Below are positions 9,659 to 18,553 of a DNA stretch of 64,000 nucleotides, piece by piece (position 1 is the stretch's first letter; every line of letters starts with the position of its first letter). The translations under genes were made by a program, and so were the position numbers. This DNA comes from Egibacter rhizosphaerae. Lineage in GTDB: Bacteria; Actinomycetota; Nitriliruptoria; Euzebyales; Egibacteraceae. The DNA is taken from NCBI RefSeq assembly GCF_004322855.1, contig NZ_CP036402.1, positions 558,001 to 622,000 on the forward strand, in the 5' to 3' direction. Below the pieces are notes generated by a model. It was given only the letters and a program-made list of their open reading frames with translations. It was not told where the DNA came from and ran no database searches.

Positions 9659-10327
9659 TCACAGGAACGGCGGCTCGGGCAGCGGGACGTTGAGGAACTC
9701 CACGAAGATGAGATGGGCGACGATGCTCACGACCACCGCGATGACGACCGCCACCCAGGGGGCCACGCGCTCCATGAACACGAGCATCGCGACCATCATC
9801 AGACCGAGCGCCGGCAGGAGACCCATCCACTCCGCCACCACGACGGCGGCGACGGTGATCCCGAACACGGCGAGCGCGCGAGTCGGACGGTCGGTATGCG
9901 TGTCCGCATCGGCGCCGCTGTCCAGGTGCTGGCTCGCGACTTCGACCTCGTGCTCCTCGGCGCTCGCCTCCCCATCGCGCCCCTCGAGGGCACGCCCGTG
10001 CGCGGTGCCCGAGGCGACTGCCACCTTGTCGGCGGGCGCAGGCTCGTTCCTCGCCTCCGCTGCCTCATCCGTCCGTGGCTTCCCCCCGGGCCTCAGCGAG
10101 GTCAGGATCACGCCGAGCCCGAGAACGGCGAGCAGGGAGCCGGCAAGGAACGGCATTCCACCCGGTTCGAGGCGACCGTCCTCGGTCACGACCCCCCATT
10201 GGACGAGCGAGTGCTGCGCCATCCACGTGCCCAGCGCCACGAAGCCCGACCCGAAGAGCGCGTCCGGGACGTTCGCGTAGCGGCGTAGCCGTTGGCCGAA
10301 CCCTGGGCGCTGCGAAGCCTCTGACAT
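9659..10327 (-). CDS. tctB: Tripartite tricarboxylate transporter, small membrane subunit TctB
   Basis: This 222-residue protein has predicted hydrophobic segments near residues 25–40, 60–80, 150–170 and 185–215. That is the usual TctB layout, interrupted by a long acidic cytoplasmic loop (about residues 85–145, rich in Glu, Asp and Ala) that most family members lack or have shorter. It partners with TctA in the membrane. It lies between tctC and tctA on the same strand, with a strong GC hairpin separating it from tctC. Confidence 0.85.
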   Translation of the reverse strand: MSEASQRPGFGQRLRRYANVPDALFGSGFVALGTWMAQHSLVQWGVVTEDGRLEPGGMPFLAGSLLAVLGLGVILTSLRPGGKPRTDEAAEARNEPAPADKVAVASGTAHGRALEGRDGEASAEEHEVEVASQHLDSGADADTHTDRPTRALAVFGITVAAVVVAEWMGLLPALGLMMVAMLVFMERVAPWVAVVIAVVVSIVAHLIFVEFLNVPLPEPPFL

Positions 10328-10380
10328 GTTCCACCTCGTGTGTGCCGCGTGAGGTCGTGGTTAGGACGAGATCGGGGTGA

Positions 10381-10406
10381 GTGCCCGGGTCACGGGACCC
10401 GGGCAC
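10381..10406 (-). terminator. GC-rich hairpin between tctC and tctB
   Basis: A perfect 11-base-pair stem (GTGCCCGGGTC / GACCCGGGCAC) closes a four-base ACGG loop 60 nt after the tctC stop. No run of T follows in the direction of transcription, so it is probably a partial terminator or an RNA-stabilising hairpin. Either would let the abundant binding protein be made in excess over the membrane subunits. Confidence 0.6.
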
Positions 10407-10466
10407 CCACCCCTCGGCGCTCACGGACTCACGTCGTCCGTCCTTCTCGGAGAAGGCAACCAGGCG

Positions 10467-11597
10467 TTAGTCGTCACCGGTCATCTCCTCCAAGTCGTCG
10501 AACACCGCGGGGTGCCACTCGTCCTCGAGCCACTGCCGCCAGTCGCCGCCGAGCTGCATGTTCTCCGCGAGCAGAGCCTCCGACATGTAGTTGTCGTACG
10601 CCTCGGTTTCCGGGAACTGCTCGAAGAGGTCGACCCAGTACTGCTCCGCTTCCTCGGGAATGCCAGGGGGCGCGATGAGCCCCCGGTACTTCGTTGCCGT
10701 GACCTCCCAGTCTTGCTCAGGGGCGACTGGAACGTCCTCGAAGAGTTCCTCATCCAATCGGTCGGTTCCGAAGCCCACTAGGGCGCGGAACTCCCCGGCC
10801 TCGAGCTCGTCACGGCCGTCGCTCGGGTTGACGACGGTCGCATCGATGTCGCCCGCAAGCAGCGCGGGGTTCGTCTCGCCCGTGCCGTCGTAAACCGGAC
10901 GCTCGAACTCGACGCCGGCCTCCTGCGCCAACTGGAAAACCGTGAGCTCGTCCACACCCGCTGCGGCGGGGACACCCACGCGGAGCGGTTCGCCGGCCTC
11001 CGTCGCCTCCTCGGCGTCCTCGATGAACTCCTCGATGTCGTCCCACTCGGAGTCCGCGTCGACGACGATGTAGCCCACGTCCTCCGCGAACATGCCGACA
11101 TCGGTCCAGGTGTCGTAGTCGAATGGCACCTCCTCGACGAAGGGCAACATGGATCGCATGACCTCCGCGGCGAGGAGGTAGTGCGGATCGCCCTCCTGCT
11201 CGAGGAACGAGGCGTACCCGACGGCCCCGGAGCCTCCGGTGAGGTTCTCGACGACGAAGTCGAGGTCGGGCTCGAGCTCCTCGAAGGCCTCGACGATCGC
11301 TCGACCGAGGAGGTCGCTGCCGCCGCCCGCGGCGAACGGCACGATCATCGTCACTTCGCCCTCGGGTTCCCAGTCCCCTGCCGCCTCGTCGTCGTCCGAG
11401 TCGTCGTCCGGTTCCTCCTCGTCGGGATCAGCGTCGTCATCCGGCTCGTCTCCCTCGGCCGGATCGTCGTCGACGTCGTCGTCGGCCGCCTCGTCCGCCT
11501 CGCAGGCAGCGACGAGCACGGTCAGGGCGGCCATCAGGGAGACCGCCGCCAGCCAGCGCCAGCGGGGCAAGGCTCTCCGGTGCTGATCGTCCCTCAT
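10467..11597 (-). CDS. tctC: Tripartite tricarboxylate transporter substrate-binding lipoprotein TctC
   Basis: This 376-residue protein has a lipoprotein signal: basic start, hydrophobic core and VLVAAC lipobox near residue 32. An extremely acidic linker of about 40 residues (almost only Asp, Glu, Ala, Pro) precedes the binding domain (EGEVTMIVPFAAGGGSDLLGR is the TctC signature). The domain should capture a carboxylate outside the membrane and pass it to TctA/TctB. The acidic tether and overall low pI suggest a saline or alkaline habitat. First gene of its run; the upstream gap holds the operator-like motif at 11732–11747. Confidence 0.9.
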   Translation of the reverse strand: MRDDQHRRALPRWRWLAAVSLMAALTVLVAACEADEAADDDVDDDPAEGDEPDDDADPDEEEPDDDSDDDEAAGDWEPEGEVTMIVPFAAGGGSDLLGRAIVEAFEELEPDLDFVVENLTGGSGAVGYASFLEQEGDPHYLLAAEVMRSMLPFVEEVPFDYDTWTDVGMFAEDVGYIVVDADSEWDDIEEFIEDAEEATEAGEPLRVGVPAAAGVDELTVFQLAQEAGVEFERPVYDGTGETNPALLAGDIDATVVNPSDGRDELEAGEFRALVGFGTDRLDEELFEDVPVAPEQDWEVTATKYRGLIAPPGIPEEAEQYWVDLFEQFPETEAYDNYMSEALLAENMQLGGDWRQWLEDEWHPAVFDDLEEMTGDD

Positions 11598-11731
11598 TGC
11601 AACTCCACTCGCTCTTGGGACTATCCGGCGATCTCCACGGATGCCAAACGGACCCTGCGCGCCTCTCCGCCGCGACCCATCTCGGTGGCTTCGGCGGTGA
11701 GTCGGAGGGGGGTGGACAGCCTCCGAAGATC

Positions 11732-11747
11732 ACCTATGGTCTGACAA
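11732..11747. promoter_or_regulatory. Candidate GntR/FadR-type operator between tctC and usp
   Basis: The 13-base word ACCTATGGTCTGA recurs exactly at 916–928 upstream of ilvD. Bases 11737–11747 (TGGTCTGACAA) match the TNGTNNNACNA pattern known for FadR-subfamily GntR regulators. No such regulator is encoded in the window, so the assignment rests on the pattern alone. Confidence 0.4.
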
Positions 11748-11876
11748 TGACCCGGTAGCAAGATGAGCGTAAGCTAGGTTCCAGACGCTGACAAGAGGTC
11801 AGCAGAGAAAACCCGAACGGCGCGGAGAAGGCCCCGACCGAGTCGACGGCGAGCACGGAGGACGAAAGGGCGAGCC

Positions 11877-12269
11877 GTGAGCACTGCCACCACGATCGTG
11901 TGCTTCTTCTCCGACAGCCCGGCCGGTCGGGCCGCGGTGGAGGTGACCGCACTCCAAGCCCGGACCAGGGACGCGGGGATTGTGCTCCTCGACGCGTACA
12001 CGCGGCAGCCGCCGGCCTCCCAGGCCGCGAAGGACGCCGCCACGCGGCTCGAGGAGGACGGCCTCGAGGTCGAGATGGTGCTCGGCGGAACCCATCGTTC
12101 GGCGGGTACCGCTGCGGTATGGCTGGCCGACGAGCGGAACGCGGCAGCGCTCGTGCTCGGCCTGCGCCGCCGTTCGCCGGTGGGCAAGCTCGTGCTGGGC
12201 AGCGACGCCCAGGACGCGTTGCTCGGAGCGGACTGTCCCGTCATCGCGGTGAAGGCCCACGAGGACTAG
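11877..12269 (+). CDS. Universal stress protein (UspA-like), single domain
   Basis: This 130-residue single Usp domain runs from a first beta strand (TTIVCFFSDSPAGRAAV) to the C-terminal GLRRRSPVGKLVLGSDAQDAL stretch, which resembles the ATP-binding Gx2Gx9GS motif, and ends with CPVIAVK. Usp proteins help cells survive stress. It starts at GTG 11877 and is transcribed divergently from tctC. No partner gene follows; the next gene is convergent. The aspartate usually found in the first loop is replaced here, so nucleotide binding is uncertain. Confidence 0.8.
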   Translation: MSTATTIVCFFSDSPAGRAAVEVTALQARTRDAGIVLLDAYTRQPPASQAAKDAATRLEEDGLEVEMVLGGTHRSAGTAAVWLADERNAAALVLGLRRRSPVGKLVLGSDAQDALLGADCPVIAVKAHED

Positions 12270-12326
12270 TGCAGGCATCACCTGAGGCCTCCCCGAACGG
12301 ACCGCCCACGGACCGCCGACTCCCCC

Positions 12327-13439
12327 TCAAGGCTCGGCCTCCGGTGAGAGCACGGCCTTGGCCACGGTCCCAGAGCGGACGGCATCGAGGGCTTCCTGTG
12401 CCCGCTCGAGCGGGAACTCGGTCACGAGACGCTCGAGCTCGAACGCTTCGGTCAGGCGTGGCAACGACTCCACGTATGTCGCGTAGTCGCGCTCCGAGAA
12501 CGCCCAGGACCCCTCTACTGACAGTTGCTTCCGCGTGATCTCGTTGGGGTTCAGCGATGTCGCCCCCTGATCGGTGTACTGCCCCACGACGAGGCAGGTG
12601 CCTCCCGGGCGGGCGAGGGCGAGCGTCTCGACCACGGCCGAGGGGACGCCGGTGCACTCGATCACGAGGTCGGCGCCGGTCGCTCCCATCCCGTCCCGCA
12701 CCCGCTCGAGGCGATCGTCGACGTCGTTCGGCTCGCCGAGCGGGATCCGCACGTCACCGATGCCGAGCTCCTCTGCGATCTCGAGCCGACGCGGTGGGCC
12801 TCCGACCACGACGACGCGAGCGGCGCCGAGTTGGATCGCCATCATCGACGCGGCCAGCCCCACGGGACCGGCTCCCTGCACGACGACGGTCGCGTGCGGG
12901 ATCGCTGCCGGGACGCGACCCAGGGCGTGGGCGACCGTCGGACCGGCGCAGCCAAGCGAGATGGCGGCAAGGGCGGAAACGCCGGCCGGGAGCCTCAGTA
13001 CGCTGGAGCCAGGGCGCAGCACGATCGCGTCGGCCCAACCCCCGGACAGATGCGGCCACTCCTCCGCGGATTGATTGATGCCGTAGATGCGGCGACGTTG
13101 GCACAGGGTCCGTTCCTGGTCCCGTAGGCAGGCCGCACACCGACCGCACGGGATGTTCGAGGCCCAGATGACCTGGTCCCCGTCGTTGACCTCTCGCCCC
13201 AGGAGGTCGGTGAATGGCGCCTCGAGCCCTTCTATCCGCCCGAACGCCTCGTGCCCGAGCACGACCGGCAGGGGGATCGGCAGGCGTCCTTCCTGCAGGT
13301 GCACATCGGTGCCGCAGATCCCCGCGTACGCGACGCGCCCGATCGCCCCGCCCGGCTCCGGCGAGGGCACCGGGTACTCGCGTAGCTGGACCGGCGCACC
13401 GAACGACTCCAGGACCGCGGCGCGGCTGCCTTCCGTCAT
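12327..13439 (-). CDS. Zinc-binding dehydrogenase (MDR family)
   Basis: This 370-residue medium-chain dehydrogenase has the catalytic zinc motif AGICGTDVHLQEG, GHEAFGRIEG, the structural zinc cluster IPCGRCAACLRDQERTLC, and the coenzyme motif GAGPVGLAASM. It is the last gene of the CoA-transferase run and probably oxidises or reduces the alcohol/aldehyde of that pathway. Substrate unknown. The insertion containing LGREVNDGDQ and the NQSAEEWPHLSGGWADAI loop resemble dehydrogenases seen in aromatic and hydroxy-acid catabolic clusters. Confidence 0.8.
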   Translation of the reverse strand: MTEGSRAAVLESFGAPVQLREYPVPSPEPGGAIGRVAYAGICGTDVHLQEGRLPIPLPVVLGHEAFGRIEGLEAPFTDLLGREVNDGDQVIWASNIPCGRCAACLRDQERTLCQRRRIYGINQSAEEWPHLSGGWADAIVLRPGSSVLRLPAGVSALAAISLGCAGPTVAHALGRVPAAIPHATVVVQGAGPVGLAASMMAIQLGAARVVVVGGPPRRLEIAEELGIGDVRIPLGEPNDVDDRLERVRDGMGATGADLVIECTGVPSAVVETLALARPGGTCLVVGQYTDQGATSLNPNEITRKQLSVEGSWAFSERDYATYVESLPRLTEAFELERLVTEFPLERAQEALDAVRSGTVAKAVLSPEAEP

Positions 13440-13526
13440 GACGTCCCTCCCTGTCTTGCGACCTTGCCCCGGGCGGACACCACGGGGCCTCCCCCTCGCC
13501 GAGACGCGTCCCGGTCGCGCGCGAGC

Positions 13527-14732
13527 TCACCGCGGGGCCTCCGTCGAGGCCTCGTCGACCGCGTAGCGCTCGATCAGCCGTTGCGCGAGCAGCATCGTTG
13601 CCCCCGCCGACAGCGCCAGGACCCCCGCGCCGCTCCATGCCCACGCGAAGTCGAAGAGCTCCACGGCCCACCCGAACAACCCCGGGCCCGCCATCGCCCC
13701 GACGAACAGTCCACCTTGCGCCACCCCGCTTGCCGCCGCCGGCTCACGGTGGAACGTCCGCACGAGCGCCAGGGCGAAGAGCCCGTTCCAGCCCCACCCC
13801 GCCGCGAAAGTCAGCAGCGCAAAGGGCGCCAGCACCGGCCCGCTCAGCCACGCGAGCCCGAGATAGCCGAGGCTGGAAACCGCCAGCAGCCCGCCCACGG
13901 GTCGCAGCGAATGCCATCCACGTCGATCCACGAGCCAGCCCCCCGCGACGCGCGCGGCGATCGCTGACGAGCTACTCAGCACCAGCAGCGCGCCGGCGAG
14001 CGATTCCGCGACGCCGTCGTCGACGAGCGACTCCACCAGGAAGATGCCGAGCGAGTTCGCCCCCATATTCCCGAGCAACGCGGCGAGCACCAGCGCGCGG
14101 AGCACGCGGTTGGCGGCGGCCGAACGTCGCCGCCCGCCCTCCCCGCGGACCGGTCCGCGCGCTCGGGACCGGTCACGCGGGGCGAGCACCACCGCGGTGA
14201 CACACAGCCCCACCGCGGCCACGAACGCCCACCGCCAGCCCACCGTCAGGGCGATCAGCGGCACGGCCGCCCCACCCAGGAGACTCGTGAACGGCACCGC
14301 TGACTGCTTGGCGCCGAACACCAACCCTTGGCGACGCTGACGGACACTGTGCGCGAGCAGCGCGTTCGCCCCCGGCTGCGCGAACGCGTTCCCGATCGCC
14401 GCGACAGCGAGGCCCGCGAGGACGTGCCCATACGACGTGGAGGCCGCGATCACGAGCAACCCGACCCCGGCGAACAGGGCCGTGGTCGCCATCGCCTTCC
14501 CGATACCCAGGCGCTCGGTGAGCCGGCCAGCGGCCGCCGAGAGCGCCGCAGACACCGCGAAGAACACCGTGACCGCAAGACCGAGCTGCCCCTCGGTGAA
14601 CGTGAGTTCCCCGCGCACCTGCACCGCCATGCCACCGAGCAGGAACGGTGGCAGCGCTCCGACCGTCGTCACCACGATCGCCGCAGCGACCGCACGTCCC
14701 GGGCCGACCGGGCCGCCGGTGTCAGTGCTCAT
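13527..14732 (-). CDS. MFS transporter
   Basis: This 401-residue polytopic membrane protein has about 12 hydrophobic helices. The loop between helices 2 and 3 (GRLTERLGIGKAMA) and its repeat in the second half (GGWLVDRRGWHSL) are the MFS pattern. The central cytoplasmic loop is basic. It lies in the CoA-transferase run and is the likely importer for that pathway's substrate. No ligand can be assigned. Confidence 0.82.
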   Translation of the reverse strand: MSTDTGGPVGPGRAVAAAIVVTTVGALPPFLLGGMAVQVRGELTFTEGQLGLAVTVFFAVSAALSAAAGRLTERLGIGKAMATTALFAGVGLLVIAASTSYGHVLAGLAVAAIGNAFAQPGANALLAHSVRQRRQGLVFGAKQSAVPFTSLLGGAAVPLIALTVGWRWAFVAAVGLCVTAVVLAPRDRSRARGPVRGEGGRRRSAAANRVLRALVLAALLGNMGANSLGIFLVESLVDDGVAESLAGALLVLSSSSAIAARVAGGWLVDRRGWHSLRPVGGLLAVSSLGYLGLAWLSGPVLAPFALLTFAAGWGWNGLFALALVRTFHREPAAASGVAQGGLFVGAMAGPGLFGWAVELFDFAWAWSGAGVLALSAGATMLLAQRLIERYAVDEASTEAPR

Positions 14733-14764
14733 GGCTGACGAGGGCTCATGGCTGGCTACGCCCC

Positions 14765-15958
14765 CTACTCAGCCGTCCCTCCCACCTCTTGGCCAGCGGC
14801 TCGGCGCCCCAACTCCGCGAGAATCTCCTCGCTGTGCTCGCCGAGCAGCGGTGGGTGCGTCGAGTCCCCCGCATGACCTTCCCCAAATGCGACCGGAGCA
14901 CTCGGCAGCTGCAACGCCCCGAGGGTCGGGTGGGCGACCTCGTCGATGAGCCCCAGGTGCGCGACCTGCGCAGACGCGTAGGTTTCGCTGATCGTCCGGA
15001 TACGGCCCGCCGGGATCCCCTCCTCCTCGAGCCGTGCGACCCACGTCGCCGCGTCAGCGGACTGGAGCGCGGGGGCCATCGCCTCGGCGAGCTCGGTGGT
15101 GCGCTCCACGCGGTCACGGTTCGTGGCGAACCGGACGTCCTGAGGATCGAGGGCGACGAGCGGCGCGAACCGCTGCCAGAGACCCTCGCTGCCCACGGCG
15201 ATGTTGATGGACCCGTCGGCGCACTCGAACGCCCCGTAGGGCGCGATGAGCGGATGATGGTTCCCGCTCGCCCGCGGCTCCTCGCCGGCGACCAGCCAAC
15301 GGGTCCCTTGGAAGGTGTGGACGGCCACCATCCCCGCGAGCAGCGAGGTGCGCACCGTCTGGCCCCGACCCGTCCGATCCCGCTCCTGAAGTGCGGAGAC
15401 GACGCCGAACGCCCCGAACATCCCGGCGAGGATGTCGGCGATGGGCACGCCGACCTTCGTCGGCTGATCCCCCCGTTGGCCCGTGATCGACATCAGCCCG
15501 CCCTCGCCCTGGACGATCTGGTCAAAGCCGGCCCGGTGTCCCTCGGGGCCTCCGTGGCCGAACCCGGTGATGGACAGTTGCACCAGCTGCGGGTTGCGCT
15601 CGCGGAGCGTCTCGTGACCGAACCCGAGTCGGTCCATCACCCCCGGGCGGAAATTCTCCACGAGCACGTCCGCGGACTCGATCAGTTCCCCCAGCACGAC
15701 GAGGTCGTCGGGGTCCTTCAGGTCGAGCGAGATCGAACGCTTGTTGCGGTTGACCGAGAGGAAGTACGCCGAGTGCGAGCGGTCACCGTCGTCGACGAAG
15801 GGAGGACCCCACGAACGGGTGTCGTCACCGGTGTCGGGGCGCTCCACCTTAATGACGTCCGCGCCCGCATCGCCCAGCATGAGCGTCGCGTAGGGACCCG
15901 CCATCGCCCGGGAGAGGTCGACCACTCGTACGCCCGCAAGCGGCCCCCCGCGACTCAC
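14765..15958 (-). CDS. CaiB/BaiF family CoA-transferase
   Basis: This 397-residue class III CoA-transferase has RVVDLSRAMAGPYATLMLGD at the N-terminus (RAMAGP variant of the family loop), a GADVIKVE motif, and NRNKRSISLDLKDP. The catalytic aspartate falls in the ENFRPGVMDRLGFG to GFDQIVQGEGG region. These enzymes move CoA between carboxylates. The GTG at 15958 overlaps the stop of the hexapeptide-protein gene (GTGA); a GTG six bases upstream is an alternative. It is one of two such transferases in this run, so the pathway may have two activation steps or a two-subunit enzyme. Confidence 0.85.
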   Translation of the reverse strand: MSRGGPLAGVRVVDLSRAMAGPYATLMLGDAGADVIKVERPDTGDDTRSWGPPFVDDGDRSHSAYFLSVNRNKRSISLDLKDPDDLVVLGELIESADVLVENFRPGVMDRLGFGHETLRERNPQLVQLSITGFGHGGPEGHRAGFDQIVQGEGGLMSITGQRGDQPTKVGVPIADILAGMFGAFGVVSALQERDRTGRGQTVRTSLLAGMVAVHTFQGTRWLVAGEEPRASGNHHPLIAPYGAFECADGSINIAVGSEGLWQRFAPLVALDPQDVRFATNRDRVERTTELAEAMAPALQSADAATWVARLEEEGIPAGRIRTISETYASAQVAHLGLIDEVAHPTLGALQLPSAPVAFGEGHAGDSTHPPLLGEHSEEILAELGRRAAGQEVGGTAE

Positions 15959-16479
15959 GCCCACAGCTCCTGGTGTTCGCGCGACTTGCGCTGGTACTCG
16001 CTCGTGGTATGCGCGATCATCTGGTGCTCGGACTCTCCGGCCTCGCGTCGCACCTTGCCTGGCACGCCTGCCACCAGGGAGTTCGGGGGGATCTCTGCCC
16101 CCGGTGTGACGACCGCGCCGGCCGCCACCACCGAGCCGCGCCCGATCCGCGCGCCGTTCAACACGGTCGCGCGCATCCCGATGAGGCAGTCGTCCTCGAC
16201 GATCGCGCCGTGGACGATCGCGCCATGCCCGAGCGAAACGCGGTCGCCGAGCAGAGTCGGCTCGCCCGGGTCGGCGTGCAGGATCGATCCGTCCTGGACG
16301 TTCACGTCCTCGCCCAGAACGATCCGCTCGTCGTCACCGCGGGCCACGCACGCGTACCAGAGGCTCGATCCTCGCGCCATCTCGACCTTGCCGATGACCG
16401 TGGCCCCGGGGGCGACGAACGCCTCCTCGTGGATGGAGGGGGTGACCCCGTGAATCGATGCGATGATGGGCTCGCTCAC
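15955..16479 (-). CDS. Gamma-carbonic-anhydrase-like hexapeptide protein (CaiE/PaaY-like)
   Basis: This 174-residue left-handed beta-helix protein has repeated hexapeptides (VAPGATVIGKVEMARGSS) and the metal histidines of the gamma-CA group in ILHADPG and LGHGAIVHGAIV. CaiE of the carnitine operon and PaaY of phenylacetate catabolism belong here; PaaY-like proteins are thought to act as accessory thioesterases. The GTG at 16479 has AAGGAGG six bases upstream. Its position between an enoyl-CoA hydratase and a CoA-transferase copies the caiB-caiD-caiE arrangement. Confidence 0.85.
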   Translation of the reverse strand: MSEPIIASIHGVTPSIHEEAFVAPGATVIGKVEMARGSSLWYACVARGDDERIVLGEDVNVQDGSILHADPGEPTLLGDRVSLGHGAIVHGAIVEDDCLIGMRATVLNGARIGRGSVVAAGAVVTPGAEIPPNSLVAGVPGKVRREAGESEHQMIAHTTSEYQRKSREHQELWA

Positions 16480-16494
16480 CGCCGGCCTCCTTGT

Positions 16495-17274
16495 TCAGCG
16501 GTTCTGCCAGTTCGCCTGCCGCTTCTCCACGAACGCGGCGGTGCCTTCCTTGAAGTCGTCGCTGCCGTAGACCTGCCGGATGATGTCCTCGTCCTCGGGG
16601 AGCTGTTCGAGCATGAGCCGGCGCGTGAGCTCCTTCGTCGCCGCCATGGTCAGCGGCGCGTGACGTTCCAGCTGCTCGCAGAGTGTGTCGACACGGGCGC
16701 CGAGAGCGCCTTCCGGGACGACCTCCGTGGCGAGCCCCAACGCGAGCGCCCGCTCGGCGTCGACGAAGTCCGCTCGATAGATGAGCGCCTTCGTCGCCGT
16801 CGGTCCGATCATCCACACGAGCCTCGAGATGTTCTCGATCGACACGCAGTTGCCGAGGGTGCGGGCGATCGGCAGCCCGAACTTGGCGGTCGACGAGCAG
16901 ACCCGCAGGTCGCACACGGCGGAGATGGTGAGCCCACCACCGACGGCGTAGCCCTCGACGGCGGCGATCGTCGGCATCGGCAGCGCCTCAAGCTTCTGGA
17001 CGATCCGCTCGATGCGCCGCTCGTAGTCGATCCCGTCCTCTCCCGACTCGAACTCCTTGAACTGTCCGATGTCGGTGCCGGCGATAAACGCCTTGCCACC
17101 CTCCCCCCGCAGCACGACGACGCGCGCCTCGGGGTCGTCGGCAAGGGACTCGCAGTGCGCCTCGAGCTCGTCGTACATCTTCCACGTCATCGCGTTGCGC
17201 GCATCCGGGCGGTCGAACGTCAGCGTGACCCTCGCGCCGTGGCGCTCGAAGCGGACCTCGCCCTCGTCACTCAT
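16495..17274 (-). CDS. Enoyl-CoA hydratase/isomerase family protein
   Basis: This 259-residue crotonase-fold protein has FDRPDARNAMTW near the N-terminus, the first oxyanion-hole loop FIAGTDIGQF, the second at EGYAVGGGLTISAVCDLR, and a C-terminal KELTRRLMLEQL. It likely hydrates, dehydrates or isomerises a CoA ester made by the neighbouring CoA-transferases. The glutamates normally used for hydration are not clearly in place (ARTLGNCVS region), so racemase/decarboxylase-type chemistry is possible. It starts two bases after the preceding transferase stop, with GGAGGTGG as ribosome site. Confidence 0.85.
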   Translation of the reverse strand: MSDEGEVRFERHGARVTLTFDRPDARNAMTWKMYDELEAHCESLADDPEARVVVLRGEGGKAFIAGTDIGQFKEFESGEDGIDYERRIERIVQKLEALPMPTIAAVEGYAVGGGLTISAVCDLRVCSSTAKFGLPIARTLGNCVSIENISRLVWMIGPTATKALIYRADFVDAERALALGLATEVVPEGALGARVDTLCEQLERHAPLTMAATKELTRRLMLEQLPEDEDIIRQVYGSDDFKEGTAAFVEKRQANWQNR

Positions 17275-17276
17275 CG

Positions 17277-18464
17277 CTAGACCACCTCCGACTGCCGCAG
17301 CGCGGCCAGCCGCTCGTCGTCGACGCCGACCTCACGGAGCACCTCGGCGGTGTGCTCGCCCACGAGAGGCGCGTGCCGGCGGATCGCCCCCGGGGTCTCG
17401 CTGAGCTTCAGCGGGAGCCCCAGCGTGTTGACGGTGCCCTCGACCGGATGCTCGTACTGTTCGAGCATGCCGCGCTCGATCGTGTGAGGGTCCTCGAAGA
17501 CCTCGGCGTAGTTGTAGATGGGGCCGGCCGGCACGCCGTGCTCGCCCATGACCTCCATCCACTCCTCGGTCGTCCGCTTCTGGAGCACGGCCTCGACCTC
17601 GTGCTCGAGCTCCTGGCGGTTCGCCATCCGGTCCTCGTTCGTCGCGAACCGCTCGTCCTCGATGAAGTCGTGACGGCCGATGGCCTCGCAGAAGCTGACC
17701 CAGAGCTTGTGGTTGTTCCCCCCGACGGTGAGGTAGCCGTCGGAGGTCCGGTAGGCCTGGTAGGGAGCGGTCAGTCGGTGCGCCGAACCCGTCGGTTGCG
17801 GGACGCGCCCGGTGGTCCAAAGCTCCGCGGTCTCCCAGATGCCCAGGGAGAGTGCTGCCTCGAACAGGCTGGTGTCGATCGCCTGACCACGACCGGTGCG
17901 CTCGGCGACCATGACCGCACTGAGCACCCCGAACGCGCAGTACAGACCGGCGCCGAGATCGCTGAGAGGGATCCCGGACTTCACCGGGTCCCCTCCCGGC
18001 TCGCCGGTGATGCTCATCACGCCGGCCATGCCCTGGGCGATGAGGTCGAAGCCAGCCCGCTGACTGTGGGGTCCGGTCTGGCCGAACCCCGAGATGCTCG
18101 CGTACACGAGACGCGGGTTGATGCCGTGGATCGTGTCGGGATCGATGCCGAGACGGGACGTCACCCCCGGGCGAAAGTTCTCGCAGATGACGTCGGCCTC
18201 GCGCGCGAGCGCGTAGAAGAGCTCCCGTCCCTCTTCGGACTTGAGGTCGAGGGTGAGGCTGCGCTTGTTTCGGTTGATCGCGATGAAGGCAGCCGTGTCG
18301 TCTCCCTTGCCCTTGAAGCCCATCGCGCGACGGGAGACCTCGCCAGACGGCGGTTCGATCTTGACGACGTCCGCACCCATGTCCCCGAGGATCATGGTGC
18401 AGAACGGCCCGGCCATCGCTTGCGTGAGGTCGAGGACACGCAGGTGCTCGAGCGGCAGCGTCAT
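17277..18464 (-). CDS. CaiB/BaiF family CoA-transferase
   Basis: This 395-residue protein carries the same class III signatures as its paralogue at 14.8–16.0 kb: RVLDLTQAMAGPFCTMILGD, GADVVKIEPP, NRNKRSLTLDLKS, ENFRPGVTSRLGID and a GFDLIAQGMAGVMS stretch. Sequence differences along the whole length show an old duplication rather than a recent one. The ATG at 18464 follows GGGAGAGGTG. It leads the run ahead of the hydratase, so it is probably the substrate-activating transferase. Confidence 0.87.
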   Translation of the reverse strand: MTLPLEHLRVLDLTQAMAGPFCTMILGDMGADVVKIEPPSGEVSRRAMGFKGKGDDTAAFIAINRNKRSLTLDLKSEEGRELFYALAREADVICENFRPGVTSRLGIDPDTIHGINPRLVYASISGFGQTGPHSQRAGFDLIAQGMAGVMSITGEPGGDPVKSGIPLSDLGAGLYCAFGVLSAVMVAERTGRGQAIDTSLFEAALSLGIWETAELWTTGRVPQPTGSAHRLTAPYQAYRTSDGYLTVGGNNHKLWVSFCEAIGRHDFIEDERFATNEDRMANRQELEHEVEAVLQKRTTEEWMEVMGEHGVPAGPIYNYAEVFEDPHTIERGMLEQYEHPVEGTVNTLGLPLKLSETPGAIRRHAPLVGEHTAEVLREVGVDDERLAALRQSEVV

Positions 18465-18553
18465 TGGGCACCTCTCCCTTGGCTCGTGGCGTCCCTTGGG
18501 TCGTGACGATCCGGGTGCGGCCTCCATCCACCGGGACCGACGGCCGAACGGTT

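Noticed and set aside
7878-10280. 800-codon open frame on the plus strand
   Set aside because: It lies exactly opposite tctB and tctA, is rich in Arg, Asp and His without family motifs, and is a typical high-GC antisense shadow.
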